DNA of 64,000 nucleotides from Rugamonas brunnea. GTDB taxonomy: Bacteria > Pseudomonadota > Gammaproteobacteria > Burkholderiales > Burkholderiaceae_D. The stretch covers positions 1-64,000 of the forward strand of contig NZ_JACEZT010000004.1 of NCBI RefSeq assembly GCF_014042345.1, written 5' to 3'. The position numbers were made by a program, and so were the translations under genes. Each line of letters begins with the position of its first letter. The stretch's first letter is position 1. Below, piece by piece: positions 17,913-29,204 of the stretch. Below the pieces are notes generated by a model that had not been told where the DNA came from, did no database searches, and saw only the letters and a list, made by a program, of their open reading frames with translations.

Positions 17913-19361
17913 ATGACCATCTTTCTCGATCTGGCGGGCCAGACGGCCACCGCCTTCAATAATTTCGACGTGGTGTCGGGCCAGAGCGGCGGCGTGGGCC
18001 TGCTGGATGTGGTGGGCGACGCCACCATGAAGCAGCTCACCTACGACGACGTCAGCGGCCAGTTGCCCACGGCGGACCGGTTGAGTGCACTGGCCAATAC
18101 GGACTTCGGCGTGCCCATCATCGTCACGGCGCTCAACGGCGGCAACGACCCGTACAAGGGCAACGACATCACCGGCAACGCGCAGGCCTACACGGACCAC
18201 AGCCCCGGCCACCTGGTGATCCGCATCGTCTATGACGTGAGCCAGTGCTGCGGCAAGGGCATCGTCGCGCGCAACAACAATGGCGACAACATCACCGTGC
18301 CCAATCCCGTGCTGCTGTACCACGAGATGGCGCACGTGTTCCTGGAAGTGAATCACCAGCCCGATGTGGAATCGACGGTGATCGGTGACGAAAACGTGCT
18401 GCGCGCGCAGCTGGGCCTGTGCCTGCGCAATGTGAACGATCACGAAGGTGGCTGCGGCGATGGCAGCGATTGCGGCGGCAGCGACGGCGGCGCCGATAGC
18501 GGCCCACCGCCCGGTGGCTGCGCGGCCGGCACCACGACCGTGTGCTTTGTCGTATCGGCCGCCACCGGATCGCCGCAGTCCGACGAAGTGCATGTACTGC
18601 GCCGGTTGCGCGCGCGCGTGGCGGCCCGCTCCGTGCTGGCGGCCCGGCTGATCGACGCCGTGTATGCGGAATATGCACAGTTCAGTCCCGCCATCGCGCA
18701 CCGGATCGAAGGCGACGTGCTGGCGCGGCGGGCCGTGCTGCTGGCCGTGGTGCGGCCGCTGCTGGCGTGGTACGCGCTGGCCGGCACGCTGGCCTTCGAT
18801 GGACGCGGCGAGACGGCCACGCGCGCCGCGCGCGCGCTGGCGGCCGCCTGTCCCCGTTACGTGGGCAGCGCGCTGCTGGTGGACGTGCTGGACAGCCTGA
18901 ATTCCGGTGGCGCCTTGCCGGCCGCCGCGTCGCCGCTGCTGCGGGGACTGGGGCCGGAATTGCGCGCCGCGTCCGGGCTGCGCTGTGCGCGCTGGGCCGT
19001 GTTCGATCCGCTGGTGCGGGCGTGGCGCGCGGCGGCCGGCGTGGCTGTTGGGACGCATGCGGCACATGCAGCACGTATGGCACATGCGGCTAATACGGCG
19101 CGTGCAGCCGGTGCTACGGCGACGGTCGATCTGGTGGAGGAAGTGGCGCAGTGGCTGGCGCAGGCGCCGTTCGAGCTGGTGGCTGGCGTGGCGCCGCCGG
19201 CCGATGGCGCGTCGTCACCGTGCGGCATTGTGGAGGAGGACTGGCTGGCGCTGGCCAGTCTGTATGGCTTCCAGCCTGCCGCGCTGCGCGTGCTGGGCAC
19301 GCGGCTGGCGGCGGCCTGGCCGCAGGCGGGCGCCATGCTGGCGCGCTGCGGCTATCTGTGA
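17913..19361 (+). CDS. HExxH metallopeptidase-like protein with CFI-box-like segment (paralogue 2)
   Basis: A 482-residue paralogue of the gene at 15372. HEMAH begins at residue 137 (VLLYHEMAHVFLEV), the conserved block DENVLRAQLGLCLRNVN plus H-x-GGCG follows, and CFVVSAATGSPQSDEVHVLR begins at 211. Compared with paralogue 1 it has a longer Gly/Ser/Asp linker before the CFI-like box and an Ala/His-rich insertion (about 385-405) in the C-terminal region. The start is MTIFLDLAGQ, after GGGAG. No signal peptide is seen, so location is unclear. The shared architecture suggests duplication of one functional unit. Confidence 0.7.
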   Translation: MTIFLDLAGQTATAFNNFDVVSGQSGGVGLLDVVGDATMKQLTYDDVSGQLPTADRLSALANTDFGVPIIVTALNGGNDPYKGNDITGNAQAYTDHSPGHLVIRIVYDVSQCCGKGIVARNNNGDNITVPNPVLLYHEMAHVFLEVNHQPDVESTVIGDENVLRAQLGLCLRNVNDHEGGCGDGSDCGGSDGGADSGPPPGGCAAGTTTVCFVVSAATGSPQSDEVHVLRRLRARVAARSVLAARLIDAVYAEYAQFSPAIAHRIEGDVLARRAVLLAVVRPLLAWYALAGTLAFDGRGETATRAARALAAACPRYVGSALLVDVLDSLNSGGALPAAASPLLRGLGPELRAASGLRCARWAVFDPLVRAWRAAAGVAVGTHAAHAARMAHAANTARAAGATATVDLVEEVAQWLAQAPFELVAGVAPPADGASSPCGIVEEDWLALASLYGFQPAALRVLGTRLAAAWPQAGAMLARCGYL

Positions 19362-19373
19362 GGTTTGGGCAGG

Positions 19374-20162
19374 TCAGGCGTCCACTTCGGCGCTGGCCAG
19401 GAAGCCGGCGATCAGGTCATTGACGATGGCCGCATGGGTGATGGGCGCCATGTGGCCGCCCTTGGTCTGTTCGGCTGCGCCGTTGGGCAGGGCGGCGGCC
19501 AGTTCTGCCGCCACGCGGCGAGTAGACGCGGGGCTGGCGGCACCGGACAGCACCAGCGCCGGCATCGTCAGCGCCGCCATGTCGGCCAGCGTGGCGGGTT
19601 CGCCCAGCAAGGCTTCGAAATCCAGCTTGACCTTGGCGATCTGCGACGCGAAGCGCTGCTGTTGCGCGGCCGGCAGCGTATCGAACACGCCTTCCCGGTT
19701 CCAGTAGTCGATGAACACGCGGGTCGCATCATGTGCACTGGCGGCGCGCTCGATGGCGTCCACCACCGCCACAATCTCGCGCCGCGCGGGATCGGCCGGC
19801 GGCAGCAGGTGGAAGGCCACCGGCTCGAACACGGTCAGCGACAACACCCGTTGCGGCATCTGGCGCGCCAGGCGCAGGGCCGTGGCGCCGCCATACGAAT
19901 GGCCCACCAGGTGGAACGGTTCGCCGGGCGCCAGCCGCGATGCAATGGCGGCGTTGATGGCATCCACTTCGTGGCCCAGCGTGTATGGTCCGTCCACGGC
20001 CGGGAACGGCGATTTGCCGTAGCCGAGCAGGTCGACTGCGATGCAGCGGAAGTTGGCTTCCTGGCTGGCCATCAGGTCGGCCCACTGGGCGCGGGCACTC
20101 ATGGAGCTGTGGAGCAGGACGAGGGCGGGCCGCGTGTCCGGCGGCAGGTTGGCGGTGATCAT
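19374..20162 (-). CDS. Alpha/beta-fold hydrolase
   Basis: A 262-residue protein of the alpha/beta hydrolase superfamily. The oxyanion-region motif LVLLHSSMS and the nucleophile elbow GHSYGG (about residues 94-99) are clear; the likely histidine is in KGGHMAP near the C-terminus. No signal peptide. Convergent with the metallopeptidase gene and divergent from the sugar transporter operon, so it stands alone. Substrate not predictable. Confidence 0.88.
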   Translation of the reverse strand: MITANLPPDTRPALVLLHSSMSARAQWADLMASQEANFRCIAVDLLGYGKSPFPAVDGPYTLGHEVDAINAAIASRLAPGEPFHLVGHSYGGATALRLARQMPQRVLSLTVFEPVAFHLLPPADPARREIVAVVDAIERAASAHDATRVFIDYWNREGVFDTLPAAQQQRFASQIAKVKLDFEALLGEPATLADMAALTMPALVLSGAASPASTRRVAAELAAALPNGAAEQTKGGHMAPITHAAIVNDLIAGFLASAEVDA

Positions 20163-20372
20163 AAAGGGGCGGCTGCGAAAACAAAGCGGGCATTATACGC
20201 GCCCGTTCGCCATACCGAAATCGATATCAATTTTGAAATAAATGTCATTAGTACGATATTTACCTTTCTCCTACCATCTCTGAACAGTAACGGCCGATAC
20301 AGGCCGGGGGGCGTGCCCGACGATCCCGTTGGCGGCGCCCGGAATGGTAATAAAAACCTCAAGGAGACTGGT

Positions 20373-21356
20373 ATGAAAATCGCCCGCACAAGCATCACCC
20401 GCAGAACCATCCTGGCCGCAGCCGTCCTCGCCGTCTGCACCGCTTCCCCGTTGACCGCCTTCGCCGCCAAGCCGCTGGTGATCGGTTTTTCGCAAGTGGG
20501 TGCGGAGAGCGAATGGCGCACCGCCAATACCGTCTCGATCAAGGACGCGGCCAAGAAGGCCGGCGTGACGCTCAAGTTCGCGGACGCGCAGCAGAAGCAG
20601 GAAAACCAGGTCAAGGCGATCCGCTCCTTCATCGCGCAAAAGGTCGATGTGATCGCGTTCTCGCCGGTGGTGGAATCGGGCTGGGACACGGTGCTGCGCG
20701 AAGCCAAGGCGGCCAAGATTCCCGTCATCCTGACCGACCGCGCCGTGAGCGTGACGGACGATTCCCTGTACGTCACCTTCATCGGTTCCGACTTCGTGGA
20801 GGAAGGCCGGCGCGCCGGCAAGTGGCTGCTGGAGCATGCGAAGAACGCGGCGCCGGACGGCAGCGTCAACATCGTCGAGCTGCAAGGCACGGTCGGTTCC
20901 GCGCCGGCCATCGACCGCAAGAAGGGCTTCGAGGAGGTCATCGCCGCCAATCCGAAGTTCAAGATCATCCGCTCGCAGACCGGCGATTTCACCCGCGCCA
21001 AAGGCAAGGAAGTGATGGAAGCGTTCCTGAAAGCGGAGGGCAAGAAGATCAACGTGCTGTATGCGCATAACGACGACATGGCCATCGGCGCCATCCAGGC
21101 GATCGAGGAAGCGGGCCTGAAGCCGGGCAAGGACATCACCATCGTTTCGATCGACGGCGTCAAGGGTGCGTTCGAGGCCATGATCGCCGGGAAGCTCAAC
21201 GTCACCGTGGAATGCAGCCCGCTGCTTGGCCCGCAGTTGATGCAGATCGCCGCCGACGTGGTGGCGGCCAAGCCGGTCCCCAAACGCATCACCACCCAGG
21301 AGGGCGTGTTCCCGGCTGAAATCGCGGCGCGGGAATTCCCGAACCGTAAATACTGA
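20373..21356 (+). CDS. ytfQ: Galactofuranose-type ABC transporter substrate-binding protein
   Basis: A 327-residue periplasmic sugar-binding protein with a twin-arginine-like but probably Sec signal peptide ending at TAFAA (about residue 31). LVIGFSQVGAESEWR, ADAQQKQENQVKAIRSF, VVELQGTVGSAPAIDRKKGF-like and QTGDFTRAKGKEVMEAF segments closely match E. coli YtfQ as I recall it. AAGGAG at 20361 supports the ATG. First gene of a four-gene operon in the order ytfQ-ytfR-ytfT-yjfF. The ligand is probably a pentose/hexose furanose. Confidence 0.92.
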   Translation: MKIARTSITRRTILAAAVLAVCTASPLTAFAAKPLVIGFSQVGAESEWRTANTVSIKDAAKKAGVTLKFADAQQKQENQVKAIRSFIAQKVDVIAFSPVVESGWDTVLREAKAAKIPVILTDRAVSVTDDSLYVTFIGSDFVEEGRRAGKWLLEHAKNAAPDGSVNIVELQGTVGSAPAIDRKKGFEEVIAANPKFKIIRSQTGDFTRAKGKEVMEAFLKAEGKKINVLYAHNDDMAIGAIQAIEEAGLKPGKDITIVSIDGVKGAFEAMIAGKLNVTVECSPLLGPQLMQIAADVVAAKPVPKRITTQEGVFPAEIAAREFPNRKY

Positions 21357-21362
21357 CGCGCC

Positions 21363-23034
<1,672 letters not shown>

Positions 23035-23042
<8 letters not shown>

Positions 23043-24210
23043 AACCTTGAATCCGCCAGCGGCCAATGCGCGCCTGCTGGCATCACGTGGTCCGCTCGCG
23101 GCCACATCGGCAGGATCAGCAGGATCGCCAGGGGGCGCAACTTCGGCAAAGTCGGCCTGGCTATCGTTGGTGGCGCTGTTTCTTCGCCACCCCTTGGCCC
23201 GTCCCGCCGCCGCGCTGGCGCTGCTGTTGCTGTTCGACCTGCTGCTGGTGCCGGACTTCTTCCGGCTCACGCTGCGCGACGGCCACCTGTACGGCAGCGT
23301 GATCGACATCATCAACCGCGCCGCGCCGCTGATGCTGGCGGCGCTCGGCATGACGCTGGTGATCGCCACGCGCGGCATCGACATCTCGGTGGGCGCCGTG
23401 GTGGCCATCAGCGGCACGGTGGCCGCCATGCTGATTGGCGGCACGTTGACGATAGACCATGGCGTGCCCCGTTACGTGAGCAATATGCCGATGGCGTGGG
23501 CGCTGTGCCTGGCCATGGGCGCGGCCTTGCTGTGCGGCGCCTGGAACGGCTTGCTGGTCGCGGGGCTGGGCCTGCAACCGATCGTGGCCACGCTGATCCT
23601 GATGGTGGCCGGGCGCGGCCTGGCCCAGTTGCTGACGGACGGGCAGATCGTCACCGTCTATTACCAGCCGTTCTTCTTCATCGGAGGTGGCTACCTGTTT
23701 GGCTTGCCGTTCGCGCTGTACCTGGTGGCGGTGGTGTTCATCGTCACGGCCCTGTTGATGCGCAAGACGGCGCTGGGCCTGTTCATCGAGGCCGTCGGTA
23801 TCAACCCGGTGGCGGCGCGGCTGGCCGGCGTGCGCACGGCCATGCTGGTGTTCTTCGTCTACCTGTTCTGCGCCGCCTGCGCCGGGCTGGCCGGCCTGAT
23901 GATCTGCTCCAACATCAAGAGCGCGGACGCCAATAACGCCGGCATGCTGCTGGAGCTGGACGCCATCCTGGCCGTTACGCTGGGCGGCACCTCGCTGGCT
24001 GGTGGCAAATTCAGCCTGCTGGGCGGGGTGCTCGGTGCGCTCATCATCCAGACCCTGACCTACACCATCTACTCGCTGGGCTGGCCGCCGGAAGTGAACA
24101 TGGTGCTCAAGTCGGTGGTCGTGTTCCTGGTGTGCCTGTCGCAATCGCCGGAGGCGGGCAATATGTGGCGGCGCGTGTTCCCTCGCGGCGCGAACGGAGG
24201 TGCGGCATGA
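23035..24210 (+). CDS. ytfT: Sugar ABC transporter permease
   Basis: A 391-residue inner-membrane permease of the BPD_transp_2 family. The first 40 residues are an Ala/Ser/Gly-rich cytoplasmic extension; about eight to ten helices follow. IDIINRAAPLMLAALGMTLV, ATRGIDISVGAVVAISG, LFIEAVGINPVAARLAG and ANNAGMLLELDAILAV match YtfT. The start is GTG at 23035, inside the end of ytfR (eight-base overlap); the nearby ATG at 23039 is out of frame. It forms a heteromeric channel with YjfF. Confidence 0.92.
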
Positions 24211-25208
24211 ACCAGTTGACCATGCGCGGGCGGGCCTTGCTGGCGTCGCCGTACTTCACTTCCGTGGCTACCTTGCTGTTGCTGGTGCTGTTGCTGGGCG
24301 CCGGTGGCGCGGCGTATCCCGGCCTGCTGGCGCCGCAGGTGCTGCTCAACCTGTTGATCGACAACGCCTTCCTGTTGGTGATCGCGGTCGGCATGAGCTT
24401 CGTGATCCTGTCCGGCGGGATCGACCTGTCGGTCGGCTCCGTGCTGGCGCTGAGCACCATGGTGGCGGCCACGCTGCTGCACCGCTGGCATGTGCATCCG
24501 CTGCTGGTGATCGCGCTGGTGCTGGCGCTGGGGGCGGGTTTGGGCGCGGCCATGGGCGCGTTGATCCACTATTTCCGGCTGCAGCCGTTCATCGTCACGC
24601 TGGCGGGCATGTTCCTGGCGCGCGGCCTGTGTTATCTGATCAGCATTAATTCGATCACCATCGACGATCCGCTGTTCGTGCTGATGTCGCGCACCCAGCT
24701 TGGCGTGCCTGGCGGCTACCTGTCGCCGGGCGCGGTGGTGGCCTTGCTGGTGCTGGCGCTGGCCATCTGGCTCGCCCATTTCACGGCGTTTGGCCGCACC
24801 GTGTACGCGATCGGCGGCAACGAGCAGTCGGCCCGGATGATGGGTTTGCCCGTGGCACGCACCAAGGTGCTGATCTATGCCTGCAGCGGCGCCTGCGCGG
24901 CGCTGGCCGGGGTGCTGTTCGCGTTCTACATGCTGTCCGGTTATGGCTTGCACGCGCAGGGCACGGAGCTGGACGCGATCGCGGCCGTCGTCATCGGCGG
25001 CGCCTTGCTGAGCGGTGGCTACGGCTATGTGGCGGGCGCGCTGTCGGGCGTGCTGGTGCTGGGCACCATCCAGACCCTGATCGCCTTCGACGGCACCCTC
25101 AGTTCCTGGTGGACCCGGATCGTGATCGGCGGGCTGCTGTTCCTGTTTTGCCTGGTGCAGCGGGTGCTGGCCATGGGCGCGGCGGGCCGGGCCGGGCGGC
25201 TGTCCTGA
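24207..25208 (+). CDS. yjfF: Sugar ABC transporter permease
   Basis: A 333-residue inner-membrane permease, second channel subunit of the ytf importer. LIDNAFLLVIAVGMSFVILS, GGIDLSVGSVLALS, YAIGGNEQSARMMGL and FDGTLSSWWTRIVIG closely follow E. coli YjfF (331 residues). The ATG overlaps the ytfT stop as ATGA, so the two permeases are translationally coupled and probably made in equal amounts. Last gene of the operon; no clear terminator was found after it. Confidence 0.92.
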   Translation: MNQLTMRGRALLASPYFTSVATLLLLVLLLGAGGAAYPGLLAPQVLLNLLIDNAFLLVIAVGMSFVILSGGIDLSVGSVLALSTMVAATLLHRWHVHPLLVIALVLALGAGLGAAMGALIHYFRLQPFIVTLAGMFLARGLCYLISINSITIDDPLFVLMSRTQLGVPGGYLSPGAVVALLVLALAIWLAHFTAFGRTVYAIGGNEQSARMMGLPVARTKVLIYACSGACAALAGVLFAFYMLSGYGLHAQGTELDAIAAVVIGGALLSGGYGYVAGALSGVLVLGTIQTLIAFDGTLSSWWTRIVIGGLLFLFCLVQRVLAMGAAGRAGRLS

Positions 25209-25298
25209 CCAAATCGACGGCCCCGTGGCCACTTGTCTCGGGCACGCAACGGCGGGCGCGGCCCGCGCCCCGGCCGTCCGCCGGAAAAAACTTGGCGT

Positions 25299-25327
25299 TT
25301 GACAACCTCCGCTGCCTTGTTGATACT
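25299..25327 (+). promoter_or_regulatory. Sigma-70 promoter of the downstream binding-protein gene
   Basis: TTGACA (25299-25304), a 17-base spacer and GATACT (25322-25327), the best sigma-70 match noticed in the window. It would start transcription near 25334, about 26 bases before the ATG at 25360, separating this gene from the ytf operon. Confidence 0.75.
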
Positions 25328-25359
25328 CTCAGGATATAACGAGACTGGCGAGGCGAGCG

Positions 25360-26490
25360 ATGGGACGATGGCGGCTGTTGATGGCATGGATGCTGGTCGC
25401 CGCGTGCGCCGCTTGCCGTGCCGACAACGGTGTGGAACCGGGCGTGATCCGGATCGGCATGGCCAATGCCCTCAGCGGCCCGGCCGCCGGCCTGGGACTG
25501 CAACTGCGGGCCGGCGCCCATGCCTATCTCGACAAGATCAACGCGGCCGGCGGCGTCAATGGCCGCCGCATTAACCTCGTCAGCATGGACGATGCCTACG
25601 ATCCCCAGCAGACCGTGGCCGCCACCCGCACCCTGCTGGACGTGCACAAGGTGTTCGCCCTGTTCGGCTACGTCGGCACACCCACCTCCACCGCCGCCGT
25701 GCCGTTGGCCGTGCAGCGCGGCGTGCCCTATCTGTTCCCGTTCTCCGGCGCCGAGTTCCTGCGTCATCCCGTGCAGCCGGTGGTGTTCAACCTGCGCGCC
25801 TCTTATTACGATGAAGCGGAAGCGCTGGTGGCCCAGGCCACGGCCGGCCATGCGGAAGCGCGCATCGCCTTGTTCCTGCAGGATGATGAATTCGGCGAGG
25901 CGGGCAAGGCCGGCGTGCTGCGCGCGCTGCAAAAGCGTAATCTCAAACTGGCGCAGGAAGTGCGCTTCCAGCGCAATACCATCGACGTGAGCGCGGGCCT
26001 GGACAAGCTGCTGCGCCAGCCGCCGGACACGGTGATCTTCATCGGCACCTACCGTCCGCTGGCCATGCTGCTGCGGCGCGCCCGCTCGGCCGGGCTCAAG
26101 TCGCGTTTCATGGCCGTGTCGTTCACCGGCACCAGCGAATTGATCAAGCACGCGGGCGTGGATGGCGAGGGCGTGATCCTGAGCCAGGTGATGCCGTCGC
26201 CGTCCGACGCCAGCGACCCGCTGGTGCGCCAGTACCAGGCCGACGTGGTGCCGGCCGCGCGCAACTACGGTTCGCTGGAAGGCTATGCGGATGCGATGCT
26301 GCTGGTCGAGGCGCTGCGCCGTTGCGGCAACGCGCCCACGCGCGAACACTTGTTGAAGGCGCTGGAACAGTTGAGGATGACGCTGGGCGAGAACCAGGTC
26401 TCCTTCAGCGCGCATGAGCACCAGGGCTGGAACCGGGTCTACCTGACCCAGGTGCAGGACGGCACCGCCGTCCCGCTGCGCCCGCACTAA
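25360..26490 (+). CDS. Branched-chain-amino-acid-type (Peripla_BP_6) substrate-binding protein, probable lipoprotein
   Basis: A 376-residue exported binding protein. The N-terminus contains MLVAACAACRAD, where VAAC fits a lipobox, so it may be membrane anchored. IRIGMANALSGPAAGLG, the segment ending KINAAGGVNGR, NLVSMDDAYDPQQTV and FGYVGTPTSTA are typical of LivJ/LivK-type and amide-binding proteins. No permease or ATPase genes adjoin it. It has its own strong promoter and is followed by a convergent gene. Ligand unknown; a sensing role is possible. Confidence 0.88.
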   Translation: MGRWRLLMAWMLVAACAACRADNGVEPGVIRIGMANALSGPAAGLGLQLRAGAHAYLDKINAAGGVNGRRINLVSMDDAYDPQQTVAATRTLLDVHKVFALFGYVGTPTSTAAVPLAVQRGVPYLFPFSGAEFLRHPVQPVVFNLRASYYDEAEALVAQATAGHAEARIALFLQDDEFGEAGKAGVLRALQKRNLKLAQEVRFQRNTIDVSAGLDKLLRQPPDTVIFIGTYRPLAMLLRRARSAGLKSRFMAVSFTGTSELIKHAGVDGEGVILSQVMPSPSDASDPLVRQYQADVVPAARNYGSLEGYADAMLLVEALRRCGNAPTREHLLKALEQLRMTLGENQVSFSAHEHQGWNRVYLTQVQDGTAVPLRPH

Positions 26491-26530
26491 GCGAACGAAG
26501 CGCTCAGGCGGGCGGAGGAGGGGAGCGCGC

Positions 26531-27901
26531 TCAGTGGCGCGCCGTGTGCAGTTGCTTGTGCAGCTTGCGCAGGAACAGCCAGACCCCGGCCATCACCAGC
26601 GGCACCATCAGGCCAGTCAGCAGCTCCGGGTTGACGGGCAGGTTGGCCGCCTTCAGCGCCTTGCCCGCGTAGCCCACCAGTCCCAGCGAATAGTAGGAAA
26701 TGGCCATCACCGACAAGCCTTCCACGGCTTGCTGCAGGCGCAGTTGCTGGGCCGAGCGGGTGTCCAGCGATTGCAGGATCTGGCGGTTCTGGCGTTCCTG
26801 TTCGATGCCGACCCGGGTGCGCAGCAGGTCGTTGCTGCGCGCGATACGGGTGGCCAGCGCTTCCTGCCGGCGCGCCACCGAGGTGCAGGTGTGCATGGCC
26901 GGGGCCAGCCGCCGGCCCATGAATTCCTCCAGCGTGGGCATGCCTTCGATGCGCACTTCGCGCAGCTCCTGGATGCGGGCCTGCACCAGGCTGAAATACG
27001 CCTGCGCCGCGCCGAAGCGGTAGCTGTTGTTGACTGACAGTTCTTCCACCCGCGCGGCCAGGCTGGTGATGCGGTGCAGCAGCTGCTGCTCCTCCTTGCT
27101 GTCGCGCGTCACCGCGGTGGTGGACACGTCATGGTCGCTTTGCACCAGCGTGGCCGTCAGGCCGGCCAGTTCATTTTCCACCGCGTTCAGGGCTGGCTGG
27201 GTCGCTTCCGCCTGGGGCAGGGCCAGCAGCGCCATCATGCGGTAGGTTTCGATTTCCAGCAGCTTGCCCACCAGGCGCCCGGCCTGCGATTCGCGCAGCG
27301 TCCGGTCGCGCACCACGAAGCGCGAGAAGCCGTCCGGCTGGATCAGGAAGTCGGTCCAGATCTCGCCGCCGTGCTCCACGCTGCTGCCCACCAGGTTGCC
27401 CTGGAAAAGTTCGCGCATGGCCGCCACGTCGGCCGGCTGGTCGCCGTCGCCGTTGGTCAGCGCCACGTGGGCCGCCACGATGATCTTGCCGTGCAGGCTG
27501 GCCAGCCATTCCTGCGGCACGTGGCGCAGCGGCGGCTGGCGGAACGCATGGCGCCAGTCGGCGCCGGCCTGCGCCTGTTCGACGAAGGTGTAGGTGGCGA
27601 ACTCCGTGTGGCATTCCCACTTGAGGCGGAAGCGGCCGAAGTCGTGGTAGAAGTAGCGCGCCTGCGGATGCGGCACGGCCACGCCGAAGTGGCGGCACAG
27701 CTCCTGCAGGATCACGTGCTGGGCCGCACGGTGGTTGGCGCCGGCCGTGGCCTCCTGCGGCGCATACAGGGCGAAGTGGGTCAGCGTCTCCGGCGCGTCC
27801 AGTTTGAGGAATGGACGGGAGTGGATTTCGGCCGCGAGCGGCACCCGCAGGGCGTGGTTAAGTTTGGCGAAGTCGGTGTGGTCGCGGTAAGCGTCGGACA
27901 T
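26531..27901 (-). CDS. DUF3422 family membrane-associated protein
   Basis: A 456-residue protein starting MSDAYRDHTDFAKLNHALRV. Family features include LAAEIHSRPFLKLDAPETLTH, a basic middle region and two hydrophobic helices near the C-terminus (about 395-445, AISYYSLGLVGYAGKALKA and GLMVPLVMAGVWLFL) that would anchor it in the inner membrane. The arrangement is reminiscent of metal-ion channel-like or mitochondrial DUF families, but biochemical function is unknown. The frame extends far upstream; the chosen start gives the usual family N-terminus. Confidence 0.9.
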   Translation of the reverse strand: MSDAYRDHTDFAKLNHALRVPLAAEIHSRPFLKLDAPETLTHFALYAPQEATAGANHRAAQHVILQELCRHFGVAVPHPQARYFYHDFGRFRLKWECHTEFATYTFVEQAQAGADWRHAFRQPPLRHVPQEWLASLHGKIIVAAHVALTNGDGDQPADVAAMRELFQGNLVGSSVEHGGEIWTDFLIQPDGFSRFVVRDRTLRESQAGRLVGKLLEIETYRMMALLALPQAEATQPALNAVENELAGLTATLVQSDHDVSTTAVTRDSKEEQQLLHRITSLAARVEELSVNNSYRFGAAQAYFSLVQARIQELREVRIEGMPTLEEFMGRRLAPAMHTCTSVARRQEALATRIARSNDLLRTRVGIEQERQNRQILQSLDTRSAQQLRLQQAVEGLSVMAISYYSLGLVGYAGKALKAANLPVNPELLTGLMVPLVMAGVWLFLRKLHKQLHTARH

Positions 27902-28048
27902 GGGCGCACCAGGGCGGTTGGATGGATGGTTGCGAAGCAGTATATCGGCCCGCCCAAACGGGCACAACCGTGTGATGGCACGACTGTCTATACAACGTTG
28001 CGCGGCACGTTGCCGGGTAGCGCGGGACGGTCGCGGCCAGCTGTTGCG

Positions 28049-28070
28049 AGGCGTCCCGGACGCCGTTTTT
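28049..28070 (+). terminator. Orphan plus-strand intrinsic terminator
   Basis: GGCGTC (28049-28054), loop CCG, GACGCC (28058-28063), then G and six T residues. It is oriented for plus-strand transcription, yet both flanking genes are on the minus strand. It may end a small RNA transcribed from 27902-28048 or terminate antisense transcripts. Confidence 0.55.
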
Positions 28071-28184
28071 TGTGTCGGGACGGAACACTGTGAACAGCAC
28101 CTGTCCCACAATGTCGCCATGGCTGTCCCGGTCCATTTCGGCGTCGGCGCCGATGGTGTTGGCCGGCGACAACGCGGGTGCCCC

Positions 28185-29186
28185 TCAACAGCTGATGCGG
28201 TTGGCGCACGGCGCGCCGCGCAGGTAGCAGTCCAGGTTGTGCCAGGTGGTGGCGGCGATCTCGCGCATGGCTTCCACCGTGAAGAAGCCCTGGTGGCCCG
28301 TCACCAGCACATTGGGGAAGGTGAGCAGCAACTGGAACACGTCGTCGTCGAGGATGTCGCCCGAGCGGTCGCGGAAAAACAGCGCGCTTTCCTGCTCGTA
28401 CACGTCGATGGCCAGCGCGCCCAGGTGGCGCGACTTGAGCGCGTCGATCACGGCGGCCGTCTCGATCAGGCCACCGCGCGAGGTGTTGACCAGCATGGCG
28501 CCCGGCTTCATGCGCGCCAGGTTGGCATGGTTGATCATGTGGCGCGTGCTGTCGAGCAGCGGGCAATGCAGGGTGACGATGTCGGACGCGGCCAGCAGGG
28601 CCGGCAGCGCCACCAGCTTGCCCAGCGCGGCGAAATGGGGATCGGGCGCCGGGTCGTGGCCCAGCACGCGGCAACCGAGGCCGTGGAAGATGCGGGCCGT
28701 GGCCAGTCCGATCTGCCCCAGGCCGACGATGCCCACCGTCTTGCCATGCAGGGTCACGCCCAGCAGGCCGTCGAGCGCGAAGTTACCTTCGCGGACGCGG
28801 TTGTAGGCGCGGTGGGTGTGGCGGTTCAGCGTCTGCACCAGCGCCAGCGTGTGTTCGGCCACGGCCTCCGGTGCGTAGGCCGGCACGCGGGCCGCGAACA
28901 TGCCCAGGCGTTCGGCCGCGTGCACGTCGAGATTATTGAAGCCCGCGCAGCGCAGCAACACGGCCCGCACGCCCAGCCCGTGCAAGGCTTCCAGCACGTG
29001 CGCATCGAGGACGTCGTTGACGAACACGCAGACGGCCTGGCAGCCCTGGGCCAGCGGCACAGTGTCGGCCGCCAGCGCCGCATCGAAATAACGCAGCGTG
29101 ATGTCGCCGTGCGGCGCGTGATGGGCCAGCGCTTCGTCGAGGAAGCGACGGTCGTAGGGCTGGGTGCTGTAGACGGCGATCTGCAT
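28185..29186 (-). CDS. ldhA: D-lactate dehydrogenase (2-hydroxyacid dehydrogenase)
   Basis: A 333-residue cytoplasmic NAD-dependent enzyme reducing pyruvate to D-lactate. The Rossmann motif GIVGLGQIG lies near residues 153-161; the catalytic arginine and glutamate lie in VNTSRGGLIE and YEQE, and the histidine in VTGHQGFFT. MQIAVYSTQPYDRRFL and LRCAGFNNLDVHAAERLG match E. coli LdhA, of similar length. Follows the DinB gene on the same strand by 18 bases, so the two may be cotranscribed. Confidence 0.93.
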   Translation of the reverse strand: MQIAVYSTQPYDRRFLDEALAHHAPHGDITLRYFDAALAADTVPLAQGCQAVCVFVNDVLDAHVLEALHGLGVRAVLLRCAGFNNLDVHAAERLGMFAARVPAYAPEAVAEHTLALVQTLNRHTHRAYNRVREGNFALDGLLGVTLHGKTVGIVGLGQIGLATARIFHGLGCRVLGHDPAPDPHFAALGKLVALPALLAASDIVTLHCPLLDSTRHMINHANLARMKPGAMLVNTSRGGLIETAAVIDALKSRHLGALAIDVYEQESALFFRDRSGDILDDDVFQLLLTFPNVLVTGHQGFFTVEAMREIAATTWHNLDCYLRGAPCANRISC

Positions 29187-29204
29187 GGTGGAGCGGTTCT
29201 GCGC

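Noticed and set aside
19365-20372. Upstream extension of ytfQ
   Set aside because: Runs antisense through the alpha/beta hydrolase gene; signal peptide and AAGGAG fix the start at 20373.
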